The notes under the pieces were generated by a model. That model had not been told where the DNA came from. It saw only the letters and a program-made list of their open reading frames with translations, and made no database searches. From Lachnospiraceae bacterium (GTDB taxonomy: Bacteria; Bacillota; Clostridia; Lachnospirales; Lachnospiraceae): DNA of 43,847 nt. The stretch is from positions 1 through 43,847 of the forward strand of contig JAFTFD010000052.1 in the NCBI GenBank assembly GCA_017449745.1, given 5' to 3'. A program made the position numbers and the translations under genes. Below, piece by piece: positions 16,964-24,009 of the stretch; position 1 is the first letter of the stretch; each line of letters opens with the position of its first letter.

Positions 16964-18372
16964 TACTGGAATCCCTCCTCATCTCTGACCGACGGCAGCA
17001 TATTGTAAACGACCAGGGAGACGACAGCGGTCACAATGAAGACCATAATGCCGATGACGGCTGCCATCTTGTAGTTCGTGTCCGTGACGGTCATCTTGTA
17101 CAGCCAGGTGACCAGAAGGTCTGTGTAGCCGGCGTTTCCGGTCAGCTGCATGGACTGCGGCTTGCCCTGCGTCAGCAGGTATATGACATTGAAGTTGTTC
17201 AGGTTTCCCGTAAACTGCGTCAGCAGGAAAGGTCCGGTGACGAAGAGCATGTAGGGAAGCGTGATGCTCCAGAACATCTGGAAGGAGTTGGCGCCGTCGA
17301 TCCTCGCGCTCTCATAGAGGTCCTCCGGAATATTCATAAGGAGTCCTGTCGCGATCAGCATCAGGTAAGGGATACCGATCCAGATATTGACGACGATGAT
17401 CGTGATCTTGGCCAGCGTCGGATTCGTCCAGAACGGGATCGGGCTGCTGATCCACCCCCACTTCATCAGATAGGCGTTGACGATACCGTCATTTGCGAAC
17501 ATTTTCATGATGTAAAGAAGGGAGACAAACTGCGGAACCGCGATCGTCAGGACCAGAATGGTCCTCCAGAGCTTCTTAAAGCGGATCCCCTTCTTGTTGA
17601 TCAGCATGGCGACGGCAAGGCCCAGGAAATAATCGATAAAGGTCGCGAAAAATGCCCAGGTCAGCGTCCAGATCAGTACTGTCACGAACGTGGAGCCGAA
17701 ACCGTTTGTGCCGAAGGAGAACAGATTGCGGAAGTTCTCAAGGCCGACCCATGTAAACAGGTTCGTCGGCGACTGGTGGTTGGCATCGTAATTGGTGAAG
17801 GCCACGCAGATCATGAAAATGATCGGCAGGACCGTGAAGACAAAAATGCCAAGGCACGGCAGCGCCAGCAGGGTCTTGTCAAAGTTGCTGTCCAAAAGCG
17901 AAGCCAGGAACTGCCTGTTGGTAGGCAGGCTCTTTCCTTTTTTAAGGCGCTCCTCCTCGACATGGTTCTCATGGATATTCATGACCCAGACGAGGATAAA
18001 TGCCGCTATGATCACGATCGTCAGGATACCGAACAGAAGGATCAGGAAGCTGTTGTCTCCGTAGACGGTCTTTCTCTTGATCTTCTGGGTGGCAATGGTT
18101 CCCAGTGTGGAGAACTTGCTGAAATATTTTCCGCCGAAGGTGATCATGTAGACAAAGAACAGGATCTCGGAGGCCAGGAACGCGAGCCCTTTGGCGATCT
18201 GTCCGCGCATCAGCGGGCCGAACCCGAAGATCACATAGGAAAGCTTTGATTTCCAGTCGCCATGAACAAAGGTCGTGCCGATCTCTTTGATACTGTTCCC
18301 CAATGCTTCAAAAAATAATTCCGTAGGCGTTTTGAAATGCCTGCCGGTTTTCGCTTTTTTTTCTTTTGCCAT
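16963..18372 (-). CDS. malF: Maltose/maltodextrin ABC permease MalF-like, with extended N terminus
   Basis: The 469-residue permease has a long N-terminal part (about 1-180) with three extra hydrophobic segments before the six-helix transport core. The EAA loop is PEDLYESARIDGANSFQMFW. In-frame ATGs exist further upstream. The start at 18372 is chosen because AGGGGA lies 6 bases before it and the N terminus MAKEKKAKTG is typical. The upstream extension would run through the intergenic hairpin. The extended N terminus is like the long MalF variants of Firmicutes. Confidence 0.9.
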   Translation of the reverse strand: MAKEKKAKTGRHFKTPTELFFEALGNSIKEIGTTFVHGDWKSKLSYVIFGFGPLMRGQIAKGLAFLASEILFFVYMITFGGKYFSKFSTLGTIATQKIKRKTVYGDNSFLILLFGILTIVIIAAFILVWVMNIHENHVEEERLKKGKSLPTNRQFLASLLDSNFDKTLLALPCLGIFVFTVLPIIFMICVAFTNYDANHQSPTNLFTWVGLENFRNLFSFGTNGFGSTFVTVLIWTLTWAFFATFIDYFLGLAVAMLINKKGIRFKKLWRTILVLTIAVPQFVSLLYIMKMFANDGIVNAYLMKWGWISSPIPFWTNPTLAKITIIVVNIWIGIPYLMLIATGLLMNIPEDLYESARIDGANSFQMFWSITLPYMLFVTGPFLLTQFTGNLNNFNVIYLLTQGKPQSMQLTGNAGYTDLLVTWLYKMTVTDTNYKMAAVIGIMVFIVTAVVSLVVYNMLPSVRDEEGFQ

Positions 18373-18490
18373 ACCTTTTCCCCTCATTTCCATATGCAGC
18401 CATGCGATAAGCTGCTGTCTGATCCATACTGTCTGTTCCGATGAAACGGCGGCCGCAAACAGCCTGCCCGCCCGGATCTCCGGGAACAGG

Positions 18491-18519
18491 AAAGCCGGCA
18501 AACTGAATTTGCCGGCTTT
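18491..18519 (-). terminator. Hairpin between malE and malF (attenuator/stabiliser)
   Basis: Perfect 12-bp stem AAAGCCGGCAAA/TTTGCCGGCTTT with a CTGAA loop, in the gap of about 200 bases between malE and malF. Such hairpins let the binding protein be made in excess of the permeases by partial termination or by protecting the 3' end. Confidence 0.7.
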
Positions 18520-18573
18520 GCGTGCCCGCATCTGACCAATTGGCAGATCGTTGCGGTTGGTCTTAATAAATGA

Positions 18574-19902
18574 TTACTGAGCGTAGGAAATGCAGGTATC
18601 CTGGAATGTCTGCAGTGTTGCAAGGATCTCCTCATCACTGCTGTCTGTTGTCAGATTGCCCTGAATGACATCATCACCAAGACCGGTTGCAAGGCTCCAG
18701 TAATCGCCGGGATACTGACCCTGAGGGATCGTGTAAGCCAGCTGCTCTGCCAGAGCGGAAAGAGCTGCGTCAGCCTTAACAGCATCAGACTGCTGAGTCT
18801 CAAGGTTGGACGGGCCCCAGCCTACCTCGTTGTAACGGGCAAGCTGAACTTCACCGCTGGACAGATATGCTGCAAGTGCGTCGCAGACTGCCAGTTTGTT
18901 CTCATCTTCCTGGGGCTTTACGCCGAGGAGCTTGAATCCGCCGAAGCCGGAGAGCTGATATGTTTCTCCGTCAGCACCGGTGAAGGAAGGAAGCTTAGCG
19001 CATGCATAGTTGTCGCCGAAGAGTTCCTGAACAGTGCCGGAATCCCATGTGCCGTCTACGATCGCTGCCAGGTTCGTGGTCTCGCCTGCTGCAGATCCGT
19101 TCTGGAACGCAGGGGAAGCCTTCAGCTTGATCATTTCTTTCATAGCGACGACGCCCTTATCGGAAGCGTAGTCAACATTTGCTGCTGTGAAATTGCCGGC
19201 GTCATCTGTCTCATAGGAGAGATTGCATCCTGTTCCGAAGAAGAATGCTGTCTGATACCAGCCGGAGTTGATCTCCATGTAGAAGTTCTTGCCTGCTGCC
19301 TCGCAGTCCGCAAGGATCGCATCCAGATCGGAAGGATCTGTGACGACGCTCTTGTCGTAATACAGGAAGTATCCGTTATCGGAAGTAAGAGGATATGCAT
19401 ACAGTGTGGAACCGACAGTAGCGGCACCGACTGCACCGGCATCGTTGTCGTTCATAACGGCATCAACGTTCTCCGGAGCGACCTCTTCAAGAGCACCTGC
19501 GGAAACAAGACGTGCGATCTGGTCCTGAGCAAATCCGTAGATGTCAGCGCCTGCCTCAACGTCTGTGATCATGTTGCCGGCTGCATCGCCCTCACCGACG
19601 GGCTCGACGGTTACTGTGTAGCCCGCGAATTCCGGATGCGCTTCCATAAAGGATGCGACCTGGCTGTTCGTGAAATCCACGATGTTATCTGCGACCCAGA
19701 TCTTGATCTCGCCTGTGCCGTAGTCGACATCTGCGGGAGCTGCCTCAGCCTCTGCCTCTGCTGCGGGAGCTGCCTCCTCAGCGGGAGCCTCTGCCTCTGC
19801 TGCAGGAGCCTCTGCCGGTGCCTGTGTGCTGCCGCCGCAGCCTGCCAGCATAACAGATGCGAGAACGCCTGCTGTCAGAATGGAAATGATTTTCTTTTTC
19901 AT
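18574..19902 (-). CDS. malE: Maltose/maltodextrin-binding lipoprotein MalE-like
   Basis: Extracellular lipoprotein of 442 residues that delivers maltodextrins to MalFG. The signal peptide has lipobox LAGC with lipidated Cys22. An Ala/Glu/Pro-rich spacer (about 25-58) lifts the type 1 periplasmic-binding fold (about 60-440) off the membrane. ATG 19902 is preceded by GAGGAGGA and gives a normal signal peptide; the longer in-frame reading is not plausible. First gene of malE-malF-malG-pulA. The promoter is flanked by a duplicated 16-mer, a candidate operator for the divergent LacI-type regulator. Confidence 0.92.
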   Translation of the reverse strand: MKKKIISILTAGVLASVMLAGCGGSTQAPAEAPAAEAEAPAEEAAPAAEAEAEAAPADVDYGTGEIKIWVADNIVDFTNSQVASFMEAHPEFAGYTVTVEPVGEGDAAGNMITDVEAGADIYGFAQDQIARLVSAGALEEVAPENVDAVMNDNDAGAVGAATVGSTLYAYPLTSDNGYFLYYDKSVVTDPSDLDAILADCEAAGKNFYMEINSGWYQTAFFFGTGCNLSYETDDAGNFTAANVDYASDKGVVAMKEMIKLKASPAFQNGSAAGETTNLAAIVDGTWDSGTVQELFGDNYACAKLPSFTGADGETYQLSGFGGFKLLGVKPQEDENKLAVCDALAAYLSSGEVQLARYNEVGWGPSNLETQQSDAVKADAALSALAEQLAYTIPQGQYPGDYWSLATGLGDDVIQGNLTTDSSDEEILATLQTFQDTCISYAQ

Positions 19903-20020
19903 GGTATCCTCCTCTATAAAATGAAAAACAATAAGACTCAGTTCCTTCGTCTGCATTCCCGTTTTACCTTTCCGTTCCGGAAATGTGTTTCACAAAACGG
20001 CGTTCAAGCGGGAAACAAAC

Positions 20021-20036
20021 TTTCGTATTTTTTCGT
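20021..20036 (+). repeat. 16-bp repeat copy 1 (candidate operator, malE leader)
   Basis: TTTCGTATTTTTTCGT, identical to 20149-20164. It lies just downstream of the predicted malE transcription start near 20042. Confidence 0.6.
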
Positions 20037-20048
20037 CCTACAAAAATA

Positions 20049-20078
20049 AAGATACCGCTTTTCTGTATTAATTGTCAA
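20049..20078 (-). promoter_or_regulatory. malE operon promoter
   Basis: On the minus strand TTGACA (20078-20073), 18-base spacer, TATCTT (20054-20049). Predicted start near 20042. It lies between the two 16-mers. Confidence 0.55.
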
Positions 20079-20148
20079 TAGTTAGATAAAATTTTTTGAA
20101 ATTATGTTCATTTTGTCTCTGCACAAACATTAATTTCAGTGGAATATT

Positions 20149-20164
20149 TTTCGTATTTTTTCGT
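20149..20164 (+). repeat. 16-bp repeat copy 2 (candidate operator, upstream of both promoters)
   Basis: TTTCGTATTTTTTCGT, an exact match to 20021-20036 with centres 128 bp apart. It lies just upstream of the predicted -35 of the LacI-type regulator gene and about 70-90 bp upstream of the malE promoter. Confidence 0.6.
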
Positions 20165-20171
20165 TAACAGC

Positions 20172-20200
20172 TTGTTATTTCCACAAATAACTCCTATACT
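20172..20200 (+). promoter_or_regulatory. Promoter of the LacI-type regulator gene
   Basis: TTGTTA (20172-20177), exact 17-base spacer, TATACT (20195-20200). Predicted start near 20207, leaving a leader of about 100 bases. Confidence 0.6.
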
Positions 20201-20240
20201 GTAACTGTTCCTTTATTAAGTTGCGAAATATATCCCCTGA

Positions 20241-20300
20241 TTGAAAGATACCTTCCGGTTTCGAAAGATATCTTCCGTTTTCGAAAGATACAGAAAGGAG
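20241..20300 (+). repeat. 20-bp tandem repeat with TTTCGAAA cores in the regulator leader
   Basis: Three 20-base units (20241, 20261, 20281). Units 1 and 2 match at 17 of 20 positions; unit 3 keeps the first ten bases (TCGAAAGATA) and then becomes the Shine-Dalgarno. The palindrome TTTCGAAA occurs at 20259-20266 and 20279-20286, two helical turns apart, a plausible autoregulatory operator. Confidence 0.55.
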
Positions 20301-20306
20301 AAGCTC

Positions 20307-21392
20307 ATGGCTACCATGCGTGATATAGCACAGCGTCTGGGCGTTTCCGTCGGAACTGTCTCAAAAGGCCTTAACGGCGGCACGGATATCAGCGAAGAGC
20401 TGCGCAGATCCATCCTGGATACCGCTGTGGAGCTGGGCTATACAAACCGGCGCTCTCAGAAAGAGGAACACCGCAAGCTGGCTGTTTTTATTGAAAATAT
20501 GGACTATCAGAACGTTGAGGATTTCGGATATGAGATCATTCTGGGTTTTAAGACCGCCGCAAACAGGGATCACTGGGCGGTTGATATTATAGAAGCGGAC
20601 CGTGATTTTCAGAACAGGGAAAAATACGAGACCTGGATGCTGCAGAAGGGATACAGTGCCGGTTTCTTTCTCGGATTCTCTCTGGAGGATCCCTGGATTG
20701 AGCAGTTTCATGAAACTTCTATGCCGACAGCACTGTTGGACAATTATATCCTTCTGAATCCGCACGTAGCTATGGTAGGTACAGACAGCGAAGAAGCCAT
20801 GGATCTGGCGATCGGCCATCTGCGCAGTCTGGGGCATGAAAAGATAGCCTTTCTCAATGGTTCCGCACATTCCTATATTTCCGACCAGCGAATGATCTCC
20901 TACCTGAGCAGCATGGCGAGGCACCATCTTCATATTGATCCTTCCATCGCTGTTTATGGTTATTATGTCGCGGAAGCGGCCGGATACCATGTCCCGGGCT
21001 TTTTGCAAAAAGGTGTGACCGCGATCCTGTGCGGAAATGACAGGATCGCGGAAGGCGTCATCCGATGCTGCAAGGCATCCGGCTATAGTGTCCCGGAAGA
21101 TATCAGCGTAGTCGGATTTGACGATATTCCTCTGGCACAGCGGCTCGATCCGCCGCTCACAACGATCCGGCAGTCCCGGTCCGAGCTGGGGCGCTGCGGA
21201 TATTACACGCTGTACTCTATGATCAGCGGTGTCGCCGTGAGCCGCAATCTCCTCCGCCCCTCTCTGGTCGTCAGGGAAACTACCACAATCGCCCGCCCTC
21301 GTATTGCAACAGGACATCCGGAAGAAAAAGATTCCGTTCTAAGTGTAAATCCGGATCTCTATAAATCTTTCGCGATTCAGCGGACTCTATAA
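20307..21392 (+). CDS. LacI family transcriptional regulator, probable maltodextrin operon regulator
   Basis: The 361-residue regulator has the LacI helix-turn-helix at its N terminus (MRDIAQRLGVSVGTVSKGLNG, about 4-24) and a periplasmic-binding-like effector domain (about 60-340). That domain includes TAILCGNDRIAEGVI and the typical ISVVGFDDIPLAQRLDPPLTTIRQ. ATG 20307 has AAAGGAG 6 bases upstream; the longer reading runs through the repeat leader and is rejected. It is divergent from malE, so control of the mal operon is the likely role. The inducer is unknown; maltose or maltodextrin is inferred from context. Confidence 0.9.
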   Translation: MATMRDIAQRLGVSVGTVSKGLNGGTDISEELRRSILDTAVELGYTNRRSQKEEHRKLAVFIENMDYQNVEDFGYEIILGFKTAANRDHWAVDIIEADRDFQNREKYETWMLQKGYSAGFFLGFSLEDPWIEQFHETSMPTALLDNYILLNPHVAMVGTDSEEAMDLAIGHLRSLGHEKIAFLNGSAHSYISDQRMISYLSSMARHHLHIDPSIAVYGYYVAEAAGYHVPGFLQKGVTAILCGNDRIAEGVIRCCKASGYSVPEDISVVGFDDIPLAQRLDPPLTTIRQSRSELGRCGYYTLYSMISGVAVSRNLLRPSLVVRETTTIARPRIATGHPEEKDSVLSVNPDLYKSFAIQRTL

Positions 21393-21423
21393 CTGGACTG
21401 GTTGAAAATTCATATTTTGGCAC

Positions 21424-21451
21424 TTGTTATAAGGCCACTTCTATTTATAAT
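21424..21451 (+). promoter_or_regulatory. Promoter of the ECF S-component gene
   Basis: TTGTTA (21424-21429), 16-base spacer, TATAAT (21446-21451). Predicted start near 21458, giving a 5' leader of about 112 bases. Confidence 0.55.
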
Positions 21452-21476
21452 AGGTGTATCTGCATCATAGGCGATT

Positions 21477-21550
21477 CCAAAGGTAAGAATGCTTTATAAG
21501 AGATCAGCGATACCTGATGGAAACGCACATCGTGCGGAAATTTACCCTGG
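21477..21550 (+). ncRNA. Structured leader, candidate riboswitch-like three-way junction
   Basis: Three nested helices can be drawn. P1 pairs CCA + GGTAA (21477-21479, 21482-21486) with TTACC + TGG (21542-21546, 21548-21550). Inside it, P2 pairs ATCAG with CTGAT (21503-21507/21514-21518), and P3 pairs CGCAC with GTGCG (21524-21528/21532-21536). P1 ends 2 bases before the GGAGGAGG Shine-Dalgarno of a vitamin-type transporter gene. It does not match the TPP, FMN, THF, preQ1 or cobalamin consensus known to me. Confidence 0.4.
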
Positions 21551-21569
21551 ATGGAGGAGGAACCTGAAA

Positions 21570-22199
21570 ATGAGTACTGGAACAAAAAATTATGCTGAGA
21601 GAGGAGCAAACACCTCGGAAAGGCAGGCGGAGTCCATACGCAAGCTGGTGTTTGCAGGAGTTTTTGCCGCGATCACCTATGTCGTCTTTACCTTTTTGTC
21701 GATCCGGATCCCTACCCCCGGAGCCGGGCAGGTCTCAGTACATCTCGGAAACGCCTTTGTCGTGCTGGGGGCACTGCTCCTGGGCAGCCTGTATGGAGGG
21801 ATCGGCGGCGCGATCGGTCTGACTATTGCGGACCTGATCGACCCCGTTTATATTGTGGAAGCTCCGATCACTTTTGTGATCAAGTTCCTTCTGGGTCTCA
21901 TCGTCGGCCTCATCGCCCACAGGCTGGGGCACATTACAACAGAGACGGATCACAAAAAGATCCTGCGCTGGGTCGTGATCGCCACAGTCGCAGGACTTGC
22001 CTTTAATGCCGTCTTTGATCCCCTGATCCGGTATTTCTATAAGATCCTGATCCTCGGAAAGCCGGCGGCAGAGGTATCCTTTGCCATCAATTTTGTTGTA
22101 ACTCTGATCAATTCTGCAGTCTCCGCAGTGATCGTTGTAGTCCTATACCATGCGCTGCGCATACCTCTTAAGAAAATAGGACTGTTTTTTGAATTGTGA
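21570..22199 (+). CDS. ECF transporter S component (substrate-binding membrane subunit)
   Basis: The 209-residue integral membrane protein has about six hydrophobic segments and gives substrate specificity to a shared EcfA-EcfA'-EcfT module encoded elsewhere (group II ECF). Seen are the N-terminal LVFAGVFAAITYVVF, the segment VSVHLGNAFVVLGALLLGSLYGGIGGAIG and TIADLIDPVYIVEAPITFVIKF, all typical of the PF07155-like S family. ATG 21570 has GGAGGAGG 9 bases upstream. The substrate is unknown; relatives carry vitamins or their precursors. The structured leader suggests ligand-responsive control. Confidence 0.85.
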   Translation: MSTGTKNYAERGANTSERQAESIRKLVFAGVFAAITYVVFTFLSIRIPTPGAGQVSVHLGNAFVVLGALLLGSLYGGIGGAIGLTIADLIDPVYIVEAPITFVIKFLLGLIVGLIAHRLGHITTETDHKKILRWVVIATVAGLAFNAVFDPLIRYFYKILILGKPAAEVSFAINFVVTLINSAVSAVIVVVLYHALRIPLKKIGLFFEL

Positions 22200-22208
22200 T
22201 CTGTAAGA

Positions 22209-22724
22209 TCAATACCACTGCATATTTTTAAGATATTTGATCTCTGCTGACGGCATCTCATCTTCTGAGATCCGGAGCAACGCATAGCTGCATCTGGGAG
22301 GATCCTGATGCGGCAGGGCGACGCTCCCCGGATTGACGAAGAGGATGCCGTCTTCTGTCTGTTCTATCTCCGGCACATGAGAATGACCGCACAGTACGAC
22401 GTCGGCCAGCTTCCGGCGTCCCGCTTCCAGGATCTGCTCATTCGTATATTTCACCCCGTATTTATGTCCGTGCGCGACAAAAATATTATAATAACCGATC
22501 CGCAGCAGCAGATCCTCCGGATAAGCTGTCCCATAATCCATGTTTCCACGGACCGCCTCCAGCTCGTAGTCCCTGCCGCTTCCGAGGATCGCTTTCAGGT
22601 CTGTCTCCGAGTCCCCGCAGTGGATCAGCATGTCGATCGGCATCTCCTGTCCGATCGCCTTGCGCAGCAGATCGTTATTACCGTGAGAATCACTCACGAC
22701 CAGTATTTTCCATTCCTTTTCCAT
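22209..22724 (-). CDS. yfcE: YfcE/MJ0936-family metallophosphoesterase
   Basis: The 171-residue calcineurin-like phosphodiesterase has all metal-binding motifs: SDSHGN, HCGDSETD, VRGNMD, VAHGHKYG and CGHSHVPE. E. coli YfcE hydrolyses bis-p-nitrophenyl phosphate and its natural substrate is not established. GGAG lies 7 bases before ATG. It is convergent with the ECF gene and divergent from the metallo-beta-lactamase-fold gene. Confidence 0.9.
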   Translation of the reverse strand: MEKEWKILVVSDSHGNNDLLRKAIGQEMPIDMLIHCGDSETDLKAILGSGRDYELEAVRGNMDYGTAYPEDLLLRIGYYNIFVAHGHKYGVKYTNEQILEAGRRKLADVVLCGHSHVPEIEQTEDGILFVNPGSVALPHQDPPRCSYALLRISEDEMPSAEIKYLKNMQWY

Positions 22725-22767
22725 CTGTTTCTCCGTTTCCGGCAGGCTGCAGCCGCCTCGCTGATCA

Positions 22768-22796
22768 TTGCCCGTCCGTTCCCGACAATCTATAAT
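22768..22796 (+). promoter_or_regulatory. Promoter upstream of the metallo-beta-lactamase-fold gene
   Basis: TTGCCC (22768-22773), exact 17-base spacer, TATAAT (22791-22796). A second candidate, TTTACT (22845-22850), 16 bases, TATAAC (22867-22872), lies 7 bases before the ATG at 22880 and would give a leaderless message. Confidence 0.5.
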
Positions 22797-22879
22797 AATG
22801 CTAAGGTTGCGGGAGCTGCTCCGAAATGAAGCAATCCGGCATCATTTACTTTTTGACCCATATCATTATAACCCAGCGT

Positions 22880-23992
22880 ATGGCGAACAAAAAATACAGA
22901 AAAAACAAATATAAATATGGAAGTACCCGAAAGGCTGCCGCCAGAACGCGCCGCCTGAGGAAGATGCGCCGTTTTTTCCGACTCCTGACCTCTGTGATCG
23001 TCCTGCTCCTGCTGGCTGCCGTAACTATATGGATGCTGAGGGATTCTGCCCGGAAGGAAAACTATGCCCGTGAACAGGTCATGCTCTCTTCTCCCGGGGA
23101 AGTTCCGGACGCTCCCGTACGTGTCTGGTTCCTGGATGTCGGGGAGGCGGATGCCGCGCTGGTCCAGTGCGACGGAAAAGCCATGCTGATCGACGCGGGA
23201 AACGTGGAGGACGGCCCGTTTGTAGCCGAATTTCTGCAGCAGCGGGGCGTCCGCTCGCTGGAATATATAGTGGCAACGCATCCGCATGAAGATCATGTTG
23301 GCGGTATTGGAAATATCCTTGGAAAGTTCCCTGTCGGAGCAGTCCTGTCTCCTGTGGACGAAATGCCTGTTCACGACGCCTCAGAAGGAAACGAAGACAC
23401 CTCCTCCCAGCAGCTGAATATCTCAGCTTACAGTGTTCTGCGCAGACAGCTCAGGCAGAACAGGATATCTGTGTCCATTCCGGCTCCGGGAAGCCATTAT
23501 GCCCTCGGAAACGCGGACATCGAGATCCTCGGACCTGTCAGCAGCGAGACAGACAACCTTAATGATCTGTCTATCGTTCTGCGGATCGTTTACGGCAACG
23601 TCTCCTTCCTGTTTACCGGCGATGCGGAATATCAGGAACTGCAGGACATCACGGAGAGCGGAGCCGTTCTTTCTTCCGACGTCCTGAAAGTCGCTCACCA
23701 CGGCAGCACAGACGCTGCCAATTTTTCCTTTCTCGAGGCTGTGTCGCCCTCCTGTGCTGTAATTTCCGTTGGCGCGGAAAATGAACATTATCACCCTACA
23801 GAGAAACTGCTGAGAATGCTCGAAGATGTCGGCGCCAGGATCCTGCGGACAGACAGGCATGGCACGATCTGCGTCACCAGTGACGGGAAAACGCTTCAAT
23901 ATCATATCACTGCAGATGATTCTGCTGCGTATGAATCTGCTGCGAATACTTCTGCCGTGGCTGACTCTGCCGCGCCTGCGTCACATTCATGA
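22880..23992 (+). CDS. ComEC/Rec2-like metallo-beta-lactamase-fold hydrolase, membrane-anchored
   Basis: The 370-residue protein has a very basic N terminus (KKYRKNKYKYGSTRK), one membrane anchor (about 35-55) and an extracytoplasmic metallo-beta-lactamase domain (about 75-340). The domain has VWFLDVGEADA, the metal motif THPHEDHVGG, LFTGDAE and KVAHHGS, the pattern of the stand-alone ComEC C-terminal domain. Such proteins may degrade the non-transported DNA strand or act as other phosphodiesterases. The tail is Ala/Ser-rich. The start is uncertain. ATG 22880 lacks a Shine-Dalgarno; ATG 22826 in the same frame has GGGAG 10 bases before it but adds an atypical N-terminal extension. Confidence 0.8.
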   Translation: MANKKYRKNKYKYGSTRKAAARTRRLRKMRRFFRLLTSVIVLLLLAAVTIWMLRDSARKENYAREQVMLSSPGEVPDAPVRVWFLDVGEADAALVQCDGKAMLIDAGNVEDGPFVAEFLQQRGVRSLEYIVATHPHEDHVGGIGNILGKFPVGAVLSPVDEMPVHDASEGNEDTSSQQLNISAYSVLRRQLRQNRISVSIPAPGSHYALGNADIEILGPVSSETDNLNDLSIVLRIVYGNVSFLFTGDAEYQELQDITESGAVLSSDVLKVAHHGSTDAANFSFLEAVSPSCAVISVGAENEHYHPTEKLLRMLEDVGARILRTDRHGTICVTSDGKTLQYHITADDSAAYESAANTSAVADSAAPASHS

Positions 23993-24009
23993 TCTTTCAT
24001 CTGCTTTTA

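Noticed and set aside
21501-21550. Resemblance of ACCTGAT in the ECF leader to the TPP riboswitch core
   Set aside because: The other conserved TPP elements (CTGAGA and the TAATGCC region) are missing, so it is not a thi-box.
22826-22879. Earlier start codon for the ComEC-like protein
   Set aside because: GGGAG at 10-base spacing supports it, but the added 18 residues are hydrophobic and unlike the family's basic cytoplasmic start. Left as an alternative.
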